A DNA stretch of 64,000 nucleotides. Source: Galactobacter valiniphilus. Lineage in GTDB: Bacteria > Actinomycetota > Actinomycetes > Actinomycetales > Micrococcaceae. This document shows, piece by piece, positions 8,946-17,315 of this stretch. The notes beneath the pieces were generated by a model. It was not told the origin of the DNA, searched no databases, and was given only the letters and a program-made list of their open reading frames with translations. Both the position numbers and the translations under genes were made by a program. The DNA is taken from positions 1 through 64,000 of the forward strand of contig NZ_QQXK01000017.1 of NCBI RefSeq assembly GCF_003575975.1, read 5' to 3'. Position 1 is the first letter of the stretch. Each line of letters starts with the position of its first letter.

Positions 8946-9319
8946 GATTCCCCCCCACTGCCGGGGTGTCCGACTCCTCGTGCACGTCCGGCCAGGCTAA
9001 CGGCCCCACCGACGGGCGGGAAGAGCCCGCCGCGTCTCCTCCCGTCGCTCGTTCGTACTCGTACCGAGCAGCGAAATCCCTGCCCACCTCCCGCTGAACT
9101 GGCCGCCCGCCACGTCGGCTGGGCGGGGCGGGAGGGCCAGACGCCGGGCCCGGCCTGGAGAGCCGGACCGGGCGCCCCCCCCCACTTGGGACCGCCCCGG
9201 AACCGGTGACCACGTGGAATGCCCGCCGTCCCAAGATTGTTGACACGGCAAACACTTGCGGTGGTCCGCGCGAGCTTCGCGTCCCGGCTACCCTTCGCCG
9301 GCACGAAAGCGAGACGGCC
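8946..9319. other. Intergenic region between divergent genes
   Basis: About 370 bp separate the minus-strand membrane-protein gene from the plus-strand oxidoreductase. A TTGACA lies at 9240-9245 and a TACCCT at 9289-9294, but they are too far apart to form one promoter. Part of the region could be coding if the oxidoreductase uses an earlier start. Nothing else stands out. Confidence 0.4.
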
Positions 9320-10462
9320 TTGTCCCTCACCGGCACCACCCTCTTCGGACTGCAGACCTTCGGCGGCGGCCTGCTCACGGTCGACGGCGAGGAGCTGGGC
9401 GACGCCCTCACGCAGGCCCACCTCGTGACCGAGGGCGCCGCGGCCGAGGCCGCCGGAGCCGACGCCTTCGGCGTGGGCGAGCACCATCGCGCCGAGCTGC
9501 CGACCTCGGCGCCCGATGTCATCCTCGCCGGCGTCGCTGCCCGCACGGAGCGCATCCTCCTCACCACCGCCGTCACGGTGCTCTCCACCGACGATCCCGT
9601 CCGCGCCTACGAGCGCTACGCCACGGTGGACGGCATCTCCGGCGGCCGCGTGCAGCCCGTCCTGGGCCGCGCGTCCTTCACCGAGCCCTTCCTCCTTTTC
9701 GGCTTCGACCTGGCGCACTACAACGAGCTCTTCGAGGAAAAGCTCGCCCTCTGGACCCAGGCCAAGCGCGAGGGGGCGTTGCGCTTCAACGGCGTGCACC
9801 GGGCGGCCCTGAACGGCGAAAGAGCGTTCCCCGCCTCGGCCACACCGGGCGGGATCGTCACGTGGGTCGGCGTGGGCGGAAGCCCCGAGTCCGTAGTGCG
9901 CGCCGCCAAGTACAACGCCAATCTCATGATGGCCGGCCTCGGGCAGACGCCCGACCGCATCCAGCGCTACTTCCAGCTCTTCCGCGCCGCGGAGAAGGAG
10001 TTCGGCCAGCGCCCGGCCATGCTCGGCATGACCTCCAACGGCTTCCTCGCCGACACCATGGAAGAGGCCCGCGATCGCGCGTGGGAGACGAACCGCCGCC
10101 TCATGGAGTCGGTGGCGCGCGAACGCGGGTGGGGCGAGCGCACCCGGGAACATTTCGAGGCGGATGCAGAGACCGGCTTCTCACTGGTCGGCACCCCCGA
10201 GTGGGCTGCGCAACGCATCGCCGAGCACGTTCTCGCACTCGATGTGGACCGCTACGACGTGAACTACGGCAACATGACCGCCACGCGGGAGGAGAAGCTG
10301 GAGCAGATCCGCCTCTGGGGCGAGGTCGTCTTCCCGCGCGTGCGCGAGCTCGTCGCCGAGGCGCGGGCGACGGCGGGCGGCGACGCCGCGCCGTCGGGCG
10401 TTTCCGACAGCCCGGCCCCGGAAGCGACGGGCGACGTGGCGCCGTCGGGCCAGCAGGCGTAG
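9320..10462 (+). CDS. LLM-class flavin-dependent oxidoreductase
   Basis: A bacterial-luciferase-like TIM-barrel enzyme (380 aa) that uses FMNH2 or F420H2. Family features are the N-terminal FGVGEHHR segment, PDVILAGVAARTERILLTTAVTVLS, and the DPVRAYERYATVDGISGGR block that lines the flavin site. Substrate and cofactor cannot be told. The last 35 or so residues are Ala/Pro/Gly-rich and lie beyond the domain. I place the start at TTG 9320 because GAAAGCGAG precedes it and the barrel begins right after; an in-frame ATG at 9206 would add 38 residues without family character. A strong hairpin follows the stop, so the gene is probably monocistronic. Confidence 0.85.
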   Translation: MSLTGTTLFGLQTFGGGLLTVDGEELGDALTQAHLVTEGAAAEAAGADAFGVGEHHRAELPTSAPDVILAGVAARTERILLTTAVTVLSTDDPVRAYERYATVDGISGGRVQPVLGRASFTEPFLLFGFDLAHYNELFEEKLALWTQAKREGALRFNGVHRAALNGERAFPASATPGGIVTWVGVGGSPESVVRAAKYNANLMMAGLGQTPDRIQRYFQLFRAAEKEFGQRPAMLGMTSNGFLADTMEEARDRAWETNRRLMESVARERGWGERTREHFEADAETGFSLVGTPEWAAQRIAEHVLALDVDRYDVNYGNMTATREEKLEQIRLWGEVVFPRVRELVAEARATAGGDAAPSGVSDSPAPEATGDVAPSGQQA

Positions 10463-10466
10463 CATG

Positions 10467-10494
10467 GTGGGGCGCCGTTACCACGGCGCCCCAC
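10467..10494 (+). terminator. Hairpin after the LLM oxidoreductase gene
   Basis: GTGGGGCGCCGT and ACGGCGCCCCAC pair perfectly over 12 bp with a four-base loop, starting a few bases after the stop codon. No T-run follows, as is common in GC-rich actinobacteria. Confidence 0.7.
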
Positions 10495-10701
10495 GATCCG
10501 GGCTGGCACGGCCCAGGAAAGGACCGGTGGCCCGCAGTGGCCTTCACCGCTTGATCCAGCCCCGAACCGCCCGAACTTCAACGCTTCACCGAAGCGGGCG
10601 GCCGCGATGACGCCTGGCCACCGACACCCAGCACTCGAGTGCCGTGGTCGCCGGCGACGCCCTCGCGGTCCCGGCCGCTTCCCCGGATCAAGGATCACAC
10701 C

Positions 10702-11193
10702 ATGCAGGAACTTTCCCTGGCGCAGTTGCGCGCCTCGTTCGTCAACACCTCCCGCCGCGAGGCCTCGCAGGCCACGCCCGAGCAGGACCTCGCTTCCGTG
10801 GACTGGGAGCAGCTGAGCCTGCTGGGCTGGCGGGACGCCCACAACCCCCAGCGTGCCTTCGTCATCATCCCCGTTGAGGATCGTCACGTGGGCATCATGC
10901 TCACGGCCGTGCCGTCTCCCCCGCGCAAGGCGATGTGCGCCCTGTGCGAGGACATCACCGAGGTCAGCGACGTCAAGATGTTCATCGCGAAGGCCGCCGG
11001 TGCGGCCGGGCGCAAGGGCGACACTCTCGGCACGCTCATCCACGCCGACTTCAAGTGCTCCAAGTACGCGCGCCGCTTCCCCTCCCGCTTGGAGGGGCAG
11101 GACAACCCCGAGGCGTTCATCGCCGCCCGGGTGGAGCGCCTGCGCGAGAACGCCGAGCGTTTCGCCCTGCGCGTCCTCGGCGAAGCGCACTAG
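10702..11193 (+). CDS. FBP (elongation factor G-binding) zinc-finger domain protein
   Basis: A protein of 163 aa whose C-terminal half matches the treble-clef zinc-finger domain of FusB/FusC-type EF-G-binding proteins. The ligand positions are CALC near residue 77 and DFKCSKYARR near 117. In staphylococci such proteins free EF-G from the ribosome and give fusidic acid resistance; the actinobacterial stand-alone domains are common and their role is not established. The N-terminal LAQLRASFVNTSRRE segment is typical of the actinobacterial form. ATG at 10702 follows AAGGATC. The 239 bp upstream hold only the preceding gene's terminator. A 12-bp hairpin follows the stop. Confidence 0.85.
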   Translation: MQELSLAQLRASFVNTSRREASQATPEQDLASVDWEQLSLLGWRDAHNPQRAFVIIPVEDRHVGIMLTAVPSPPRKAMCALCEDITEVSDVKMFIAKAAGAAGRKGDTLGTLIHADFKCSKYARRFPSRLEGQDNPEAFIAARVERLRENAERFALRVLGEAH

Positions 11194-11204
11194 AACCGCA
11201 GAAT

Positions 11205-11244
11205 CGCGGCAAGGGGTTCACCGTCCGGCGAGCCCCTTGCCGCG
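11205..11244 (+). terminator. Hairpin after the FBP-domain gene
   Basis: CGCGGCAAGGGG at 11205-11216 and CCCCTTGCCGCG at 11233-11244 form a perfect 12-bp stem with a 16-base loop. Confidence 0.7.
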
Positions 11245-11334
11245 GGGTTCGGCAACGCGTTTACTTGGATGTCATCGACGCGCGACACGCCGCTTGGGGA
11301 CGTGTGTGCTCTGTCGAGGAAAGGCAGCGCGGGC

Positions 11335-12078
11335 ATGTGTCGGCTCTTCGGCCACATTTCTAGCTCACCCACGACCGTGTCGGGTGCCCTCGGCGAGGAC
11401 ACGAGCGCCTTCACGGCGCTCTCCGGCCGTCACAAGGACGGGTGGGGGCTCGTGGGCCTGGACGGCAGCGGCGCCCAGCGCACGGGCGACACCCTGGCCG
11501 CCCGGGAGAGCCCCCGTTATGCGAGCGCCTCGACGGGCTTTACCTCCACGGGATTGCTCATGCACTTCCGGCTGGCCTCCCCGGGAACCCCGGTGATCGA
11601 CGCCGATCTGCACCCCTTCGAGACGGTGCTTCCCGGGCTGGGGCCGGTGGCCTTTGCGCACAACGGCCACATGTTCGACGTCCCGGCGCTGCGCCGGCTC
11701 GTGGCCGGCTACAGCGATGCGCCGTTGCGCGGCACCACGGATTCTGAGAGCTACGCCCAGCTCGTCTTCGCCCTCATGCGGGACCTTTCGCCCGCCGAGG
11801 CGCTGTCCACGGCCGCCGGGCTCATCCAGGAGGTCACGGACGTGGTGGCCCTCAACGCCCTCTTGCTCACCCCGAGCGAGTTGCACGCCTTGCAGTGGCT
11901 CGACCCGGCGCCGCGCTCGGATGGCTTCAGGAACCCCCTGGACCCGGCGCTCTTCGTCATGCGCTCCCGCACCTCGGAGTCCGGAGTGACGGTCGCCTCG
12001 AACGAGTGGGAGCCGAGCGGCGAGGGCTGGGAGAACCTGCCCGACCGCGAGGTGCTCAGCTTCGCGCGGGCCGCCTAG
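11335..12078 (+). CDS. Class II glutamine amidotransferase (YafJ-like)
   Basis: An Ntn-type glutamine amidotransferase (247 aa). The protein begins MCRLFGH, so after Met removal the N-terminal Cys is the nucleophile that releases ammonia from glutamine. Further signatures are HKDGWGL, LMHFRLASPG and FAHNGHMFD, which build the glutamine site. No synthase domain is attached, and the ammonia acceptor is unknown. ATG at 11335 was chosen because the nucleophile must be at position 2, and GAGGAAAGG lies upstream; a longer reading from 11269 would bury the Cys. The gene converges with recX, only six bases apart. Confidence 0.9.
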   Translation: MCRLFGHISSSPTTVSGALGEDTSAFTALSGRHKDGWGLVGLDGSGAQRTGDTLAARESPRYASASTGFTSTGLLMHFRLASPGTPVIDADLHPFETVLPGLGPVAFAHNGHMFDVPALRRLVAGYSDAPLRGTTDSESYAQLVFALMRDLSPAEALSTAAGLIQEVTDVVALNALLLTPSELHALQWLDPAPRSDGFRNPLDPALFVMRSRTSESGVTVASNEWEPSGEGWENLPDREVLSFARAA

Positions 12079-12084
12079 GAACGG

Positions 12085-13335
12085 CTACCGCTCCCCCTTG
12101 TCGTGCCGCTCCATGGCCGAGCGAGCCGCCGAGAGCGCCATCCCGCCCGTGTAGCCCTTGCGGGCCAGGAAACCCACCACGCGGCGCAGGATCTTCTCCC
12201 GCTCGGCTGCCTCGGGCGTGCCGTAGCCGAACGGCGGCAGCGTTCGCGAGCCGAGCTTGCGCAGGGCGAGTTCCTCGGCGCGTTCACGTTCCTGATCGCC
12301 GTCGATCTGTTCGAGGGCGTTGTCCAGCGCCTCGCCGTCCACGCCCTTGCGCCGCAGTTCCTGCTTGAGCCGGCCGCGCGCGAAGCCCTTGCTGCGCGAG
12401 CGCGACTCGACCCACGCCTGCGCGAAGGCGGCATCGTCGATGATGCCGAGTTCCTCGTAGCGATCCAGGACGGCGCAGGCGGCGGCCGCCGGCACCTCGC
12501 GCTCGAGCAGCTTCTTCTCCAGCTCGTGGCGCGTGCGCGGCATGGCGGTGAGGAGCCGCAGGCAGATGGCGCGCGCCAGCTGTTCGGCCTCCTCGTCGCT
12601 CAGTTCGACGATCTCCCGTTGCGCCTGTTCCTCAGCGGGGAGCACCTCGACGCCGGCCGCGATGAGTTCGGCGGCCTCGGCCTCCCGCCGGTCCCAGTCC
12701 TCCAGGAGCGCGCTCACCCGTTCCGGCAGCTCGCCGTCGGTGACCCACGCGGGCGGGGCCCCGACATCGGCCCACGAGGGCGCGGGAGCGGGCGGAACCG
12801 GTGCGGCATCCGGGGGCGCGGCTTGGGAGGAGGTGGCCCCGGCGGTTGCCGTGGCGGAGCCGCGGCCGCGCGCGCCCGTGCCGCTGCGGGAGCCGCTCCC
12901 CTTCCCGGAGCCCGCGCGCTTGCCGCGCCCGGCCCCCTTCGTCCGTCGACCGCCCGCTGGAAGGCGTTCGGCGTCGGCCGCTGCGTCCTCCGGCTCGACC
13001 CCGCCGGCGCCCAGCTCCTCGCCGAAGGCCCGCGCCTCAAAGTCGTCCTCGCCGCGCGCTGGCGAGCGCCGCACCTGCGGCACCCTCAGCGTTCCGGCGG
13101 CGATGCGGTTCTCGCGGTGCTGTCTTTCGATGCTGCGGTTGGAGCGCTCCCCCGGCTCGCGTTTGCCTTGCCCCGACGTGCCCTCGGCCTGCGCTGCGTT
13201 CCAGGGCAGGACGCTCGGTCCGTCGTTATCCTCGGACCGATCGTCGCCGTCGACGGGCGAGGCGGCGGCCGGGGTCTCCAGCTCGGAGCCGCGCTTGATC
13301 CCCAGTTGGGCCATGAGCCGCGGATCGAGTGCCAC
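12085..13335 (-). CDS. recX: RecX family regulator of RecA
   Basis: RecX binds the RecA filament and limits recombinase activity. The C-terminal third has the three-helix RecX repeats (AICLRLLTAMPRTRHELEKKL, LGIIDDAAFAQAWVESRS, ALDNALEQID and a last repeat ending in FLARKGYTGGM). The first 220 or so residues form a long, charged and Gly/Ala/Pro-rich extension that is probably disordered, so the protein (416 aa) is more than twice the classic length. GTG at 13335 is preferred because AAGGAG lies six bases before it; an ATG five codons upstream has no ribosome site. It follows recA in the same orientation behind a hairpin, so it is probably made at low level by readthrough. Confidence 0.9.
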   Translation of the reverse strand: MALDPRLMAQLGIKRGSELETPAAASPVDGDDRSEDNDGPSVLPWNAAQAEGTSGQGKREPGERSNRSIERQHRENRIAAGTLRVPQVRRSPARGEDDFEARAFGEELGAGGVEPEDAAADAERLPAGGRRTKGAGRGKRAGSGKGSGSRSGTGARGRGSATATAGATSSQAAPPDAAPVPPAPAPSWADVGAPPAWVTDGELPERVSALLEDWDRREAEAAELIAAGVEVLPAEEQAQREIVELSDEEAEQLARAICLRLLTAMPRTRHELEKKLLEREVPAAAACAVLDRYEELGIIDDAAFAQAWVESRSRSKGFARGRLKQELRRKGVDGEALDNALEQIDGDQERERAEELALRKLGSRTLPPFGYGTPEAAEREKILRRVVGFLARKGYTGGMALSAARSAMERHDKGER

Positions 13336-13500
13336 TTGGCTCTCCTTCATCGTCGTGCGCGCACATCCTTCGGGCGCCAGCAGCTTCACAGGCGCCGGTC
13401 CCACCACGCCGAGGGGAGCAGGCCCCAGCACCCAACACCGAACACCCAGCACCCGCGAGCGACACCCAGCAGGGGCGCCCGCTCCGCCTTCCGGATGCAC

Positions 13501-13532
13501 GGACGGCCGACGGGGATCCCCGCCGGCCGTCC
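13501..13532 (-). terminator. Hairpin between recA and recX
   Basis: GGACGGCCG and CGGCCGTCC enclose a second pairing, CGGGG with CCCCG, with one A-C mismatch between. It lies about 70 bases after the recA stop. The rest of the 265-bp gap holds imperfect repeats of CACCCAGCA between 13425 and 13475. Confidence 0.65.
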
Positions 13533-13600
13533 ATCTACTTCTTGCGCTCCGGCCAGCAACTCGTGCCGCAGGAGCGTCTCCGCGGCGGTGCCGCAGGGGC

Positions 13601-14644
<1,044 letters not shown>

Positions 14645-14837
14645 GTTCCACCCCTGCGTTGTTCTTGGCGGCCCGTGCGGGCCGCGGAGTCTTTGGTGCG
14701 TTCGCCGCTCCGAACTGAGCGGTGAACCTCTTGCCATCAGGCTACGGCGAGCCTCCGACAGTAAAGCGATGGGACCTCTGCAGCTGTGGACGGGAAGCGC
14801 ACTGTGAGGGTAACCAACGGGCACCACAGTAACCAAT

Positions 14838-14883
14838 TTCGAACGCATCTTCGAACGACACGCCGATTCGAACACGATTCGAA
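14838..14883 (-). promoter_or_regulatory. SOS (LexA) box and additional TTCGAA half-sites upstream of recA
   Basis: TCGAACGCATCTTCGA at 14839-14854 differs by one base from the actinobacterial SOS box TCGAAC-N4-GTTCGA. A second pair of half-sites, TCGAA and TTCGA at 14868-14882, is spaced one base too short. Four TTCGAA copies in total fall within 46 bases. Confidence 0.75.
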
Positions 14884-14913
14884 GATCGTGCATCGGTCAC
14901 CGCGGCGCGCGGA

Positions 14914-15150
14914 TCAGCCGTCCCAGCGGTCCTGCCGTAGCGGGACGTCCTCCCCCAGCCACCGGGACTCGGGCACCTCCTTGGCGCGGCAGATCGCCAG
15001 CCACACCTCGCGCGGGCTCTCCCCGGCGTCGAGCGCCTCGTCCGCGGTGCGGGAGCCGAGCTCCGTCAGTGCCATCGTGGCCGCCAGGTGTCGCCCGGAG
15101 GCCGCCCCAAACTCGCCGTCCATCAGGCGCCAAAACTCGCTCAATCGCAT
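14914..15150 (-). CDS. DUF3046 family protein
   Basis: A small protein of 78 aa starting MRLSEFWRLMDGEFG, which is the hallmark of DUF3046, a short actinobacterial family of unknown function commonly found next to recA (Rv2738c occupies this position in Mycobacterium tuberculosis). It is probably soluble; no membrane segment or metal site is visible. The C-terminus has RAKEVPESRWLGED. ATG at 15150 follows GGATGGGG; a longer reading upstream does not look like the family. It lies upstream of the recA SOS boxes, which sit between the two genes, so the two need not be co-regulated. Confidence 0.9.
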   Translation of the reverse strand: MRLSEFWRLMDGEFGAASGRHLAATMALTELGSRTADEALDAGESPREVWLAICRAKEVPESRWLGEDVPLRQDRWDG

Positions 15151-15250
15151 GTCCCCATCCTCCCATGCGCGAGCCAGCCACGGCGCACGTACGCGGCCTG
15201 CCACCGTACTCAGACGGGCCCGGCACATGCGCGGCTCTCCCACAACGCAA

Positions 15251-15279
15251 CGGCGCCCTCCCACACCGGGAGGGCGCCG
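15251..15279 (-). terminator. Hairpin after clgR
   Basis: CGGCGCCCTCCC and GGGAGGGCGCCG form a perfect 12-bp stem with a five-base loop, 25 bases after the clgR stop and before DUF3046. Confidence 0.75.
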
Positions 15280-15303
15280 CGTTGTTTGGCGTTGAGTGGC
15301 GGA

Positions 15304-15648
15304 TCAGGCCTGCGGGGCCAGATCCGGGGCGAGGCCGTCCGGGACCTCATCGGGGATGTGCGTGGAGTAGGCGGCGGTCAGCTCGCTCGGAATCGTGTCC
15401 GGGACCAGCACGCCCTCGGCGACGGCGATGCGGTCGGACACGAGGCGGAGCACGATCGACAGCGGCACGTCCAGGGCCGTGGCGATCGAGGCCAGCAACT
15501 CGCTGGAGGCTTCCTTCTGCCCACGCTCGACCTCGGAGAGGTAACCGAGCGAAACGCGTGCCAGGTGCGAGACCTCGCGCAGGGTGCGACCCTGGCGCTG
15601 GCGAATCTCGCGAAGGACCTCACCGATTTCTTGGCGGAGGACGACCAT
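15304..15648 (-). CDS. clgR: ClgR-type XRE family transcriptional regulator
   Basis: A DNA-binding regulator (114 aa) of the ClgR family, which in corynebacteria, mycobacteria and streptomycetes activates Clp protease genes and other stress functions and is itself degraded by Clp. The helix-turn-helix is in [31 protein letters not shown]. The start [12 protein letters not shown] at 15648 is the usual family start and has AAGGAG upstream; an upstream in-frame ATG (near 15741) would add about 30 residues and has a distant AGGAG, so it remains possible. The position after pgsA/cinA and before recA matches Rv2745c. Two small inverted repeats lie in its leader. Confidence 0.9.
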   Translation of the reverse strand: MVVLRQEIGEVLREIRQRQGRTLREVSHLARVSLGYLSEVERGQKEASSELLASIATALDVPLSIVLRLVSDRIAVAEGVLVPDTIPSELTAAYSTHIPDEVPDGLAPDLAPQA

Positions 15649-15770
15649 CTTGCGCTCCTTCGTCTCGGGGTGACGGACCGAATCCTGGTCCACGCCCGTC
15701 CAGCGGACAATGCCGTTGATCTGCGTGGGCTGCTTCATCATGGGAATCTTGATTCTCCTCGTGACAGGTT

Positions 15771-15812
15771 CGGTTCCTGCGATAGGAACCGGGCCCGGCG
15801 GAAAACCGCCGG
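15771..15812 (-). promoter_or_regulatory. Two adjacent inverted repeats in the pgsA-cinA/clgR gap
   Basis: CGGTTCC...GGAACCG (15771-15791, seven-base centre) and CCGGCGG-AAAA-CCGCCGG (15795-15812) lie side by side in the 267-bp gap. The second could end pgsA-cinA transcription; the first could be an operator for clgR. Both roles are inference. Confidence 0.4.
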
Positions 15813-15915
15813 ACACCCAATAGAACTACGGGCGCCGTGGCCTTGTTCCCTGCGCCCAGCCCATCACAGAAAACTCCCAGGCACCAGGCAGGAAGGCCCG
15901 TGTTTCGGATCGTGA

Positions 15916-17271
15916 TCAGGCCGGAATCTTCGAGAGTAAAAGTTCCAGGGCCGCCTTGACGGCGGCCCAGCGCACGGCGTCGCGGTCGCCGGGAAAGACC
16001 TCCAGCGCATGCCCGGCGGTGCCCCGGCACCACCGCGCGTCGGGGCCGGTCACGGCGTGGCCGCCGTTGGCGGCGCCATCCGCGGACGCCACCGTTCCCG
16101 GCACAGCGCCACGTCCGGCGTCCGGCGCGGAGGTCGGATCGAGGGCTGCCGCCACCGGTGCGGGCACCACCGGGCTCTCCTCACGGGAGCCCCGCACCGC
16201 GACGCCCAGGTACACCGTCCCGACGGCGCGCCCGCCGTGCGGCTCGGGCCCGGCCACGCCGGTCGTGGAGACGCCCAGATCGGCGTCGCACACGCGGGCG
16301 GCCCCGGCGGCCATCTCCTCGGCCACGCGCGGATCAACGGGCCCGTGCTCGGCGAGCCACGCGGCGTCGACCCCCAAAACGCTCGCCTTGACCTCCACGG
16401 CGTAGGAGACCACTCCCCCGCGAAGCACCGCGGAGGCGCCGGGAACGTCCGCAATGGTGGCCGCCACAAGCCCGGCCGTGAGCGACTCCGCCGTGGCGAC
16501 AGTGAGGCCGGCGGCGCCGGCCCGGGTCACGAGCTCGCGCGCCAGCGGCGCGCACTCCGACTGGAGCACCGCTGCCGGCGAGCCGGGAGCCAGACTCACG
16601 CCCGACCGCCGTCGTGCCCTGCGCCCCCCGCCCTCGGCGGTGCCGGCAGCGTCGGCTTGGTCGGCCCCGCTGGCCTGCCCGGCCCCGGCCAGCTTGGCCT
16701 GGTGCCCGCGGTAGAGGGCAGCCGCCTGGCGCACGTAATCGATCGCGGAGTAGAGCGTGATCGCGGCGGCGATGCCGACGATGACCCAGCCGATCCAGGT
16801 GAGCCACAGGTGCTGCGGCGTCCACGGCAGCAACAGGATGAAGGTGCCCAGCGCCTGGGTCACGGTCTTGATCTTGCCGCCGGCGCTGGCCGCGATGACG
16901 CCCCAACGAATGACCCAGAAGCGCATCACGGTGATGCCGATCTCGCGCACCAGGATGATGCCGGTGATCCACCACGTGAGCTCGCCCAGCGCCGAGAGCA
17001 GCACGAGGGCCGTGCCCATGAGCAGCTTGTCAGCGATGGGGTCGGCGATCTTGCCGAAGCTCGTCACGAGCCCGCGGGCGCGCGCGATGTCGCCGTCCAG
17101 CTTGTCGGTGTAGACCGCCACGGCAAAGACCAGTACGGCCAGCCAGCGCCAGAGACCGTAGCTCTGGGCGTCCATCAGCATGAACGCCACAAACACGGGG
17201 ATCAGGACGATCCGCACCCCGGTCAACACATTGGCGATGTTCCACGCCGGGGCCGGGGCCTGCTCGGTCAC
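15916..17271 (-). CDS. pgsA: Phosphatidylglycerophosphate synthase fused to a CinA C-terminal (PncC-like) domain
   Basis: A fusion protein of 451 aa. Residues 1-190 are a CDP-alcohol phosphatidyltransferase with several membrane helices and the motif DKLDGDIARARG...GKIADPIAD, which catalyses transfer from CDP-diacylglycerol to glycerol-3-phosphate. An Ala/Gly/Arg linker of about 35 residues follows. From about 230 it is a CinA C-terminal domain (ATAESLTAGLVAATIADVPG, STTGVAGPEP), the family of nicotinamide-nucleotide amidase PncC, with an unusual insertion of about 55 residues before the final helix. In relatives the two are adjacent separate genes. No stop separates them here. A GTG at 16599 could start a separate CinA, but its ribosome site is weak. 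The main start, GTG 17271, follows GGAGAA. Confidence 0.85.
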   Translation of the reverse strand: MTEQAPAPAWNIANVLTGVRIVLIPVFVAFMLMDAQSYGLWRWLAVLVFAVAVYTDKLDGDIARARGLVTSFGKIADPIADKLLMGTALVLLSALGELTWWITGIILVREIGITVMRFWVIRWGVIAASAGGKIKTVTQALGTFILLLPWTPQHLWLTWIGWVIVGIAAAITLYSAIDYVRQAAALYRGHQAKLAGAGQASGADQADAAGTAEGGGRRARRRSGVSLAPGSPAAVLQSECAPLARELVTRAGAAGLTVATAESLTAGLVAATIADVPGASAVLRGGVVSYAVEVKASVLGVDAAWLAEHGPVDPRVAEEMAAGAARVCDADLGVSTTGVAGPEPHGGRAVGTVYLGVAVRGSREESPVVPAPVAAALDPTSAPDAGRGAVPGTVASADGAANGGHAVTGPDARWCRGTAGHALEVFPGDRDAVRWAAVKAALELLLSKIPA

Positions 17272-17315
17272 TTGCTTCTCCAGTCTTGGATTCGGTACTG
17301 CATTGCCGCGTGTCC

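Noticed and set aside
9240-9245. TTGACA upstream of the LLM oxidoreductase as a promoter -35
   Set aside because: No -10 element at a suitable distance; the nearest TACCCT is more than 40 bases away.
10463-10701. Possible small gene between the LLM oxidoreductase and the FBP gene
   Set aside because: Frames there are short, lack ribosome sites and overlap the terminator.
13425-13475. CACCCAGCA-like repeats between recA and recX as an iteron array
   Set aside because: The units vary in length and sequence and there is no origin-like context.
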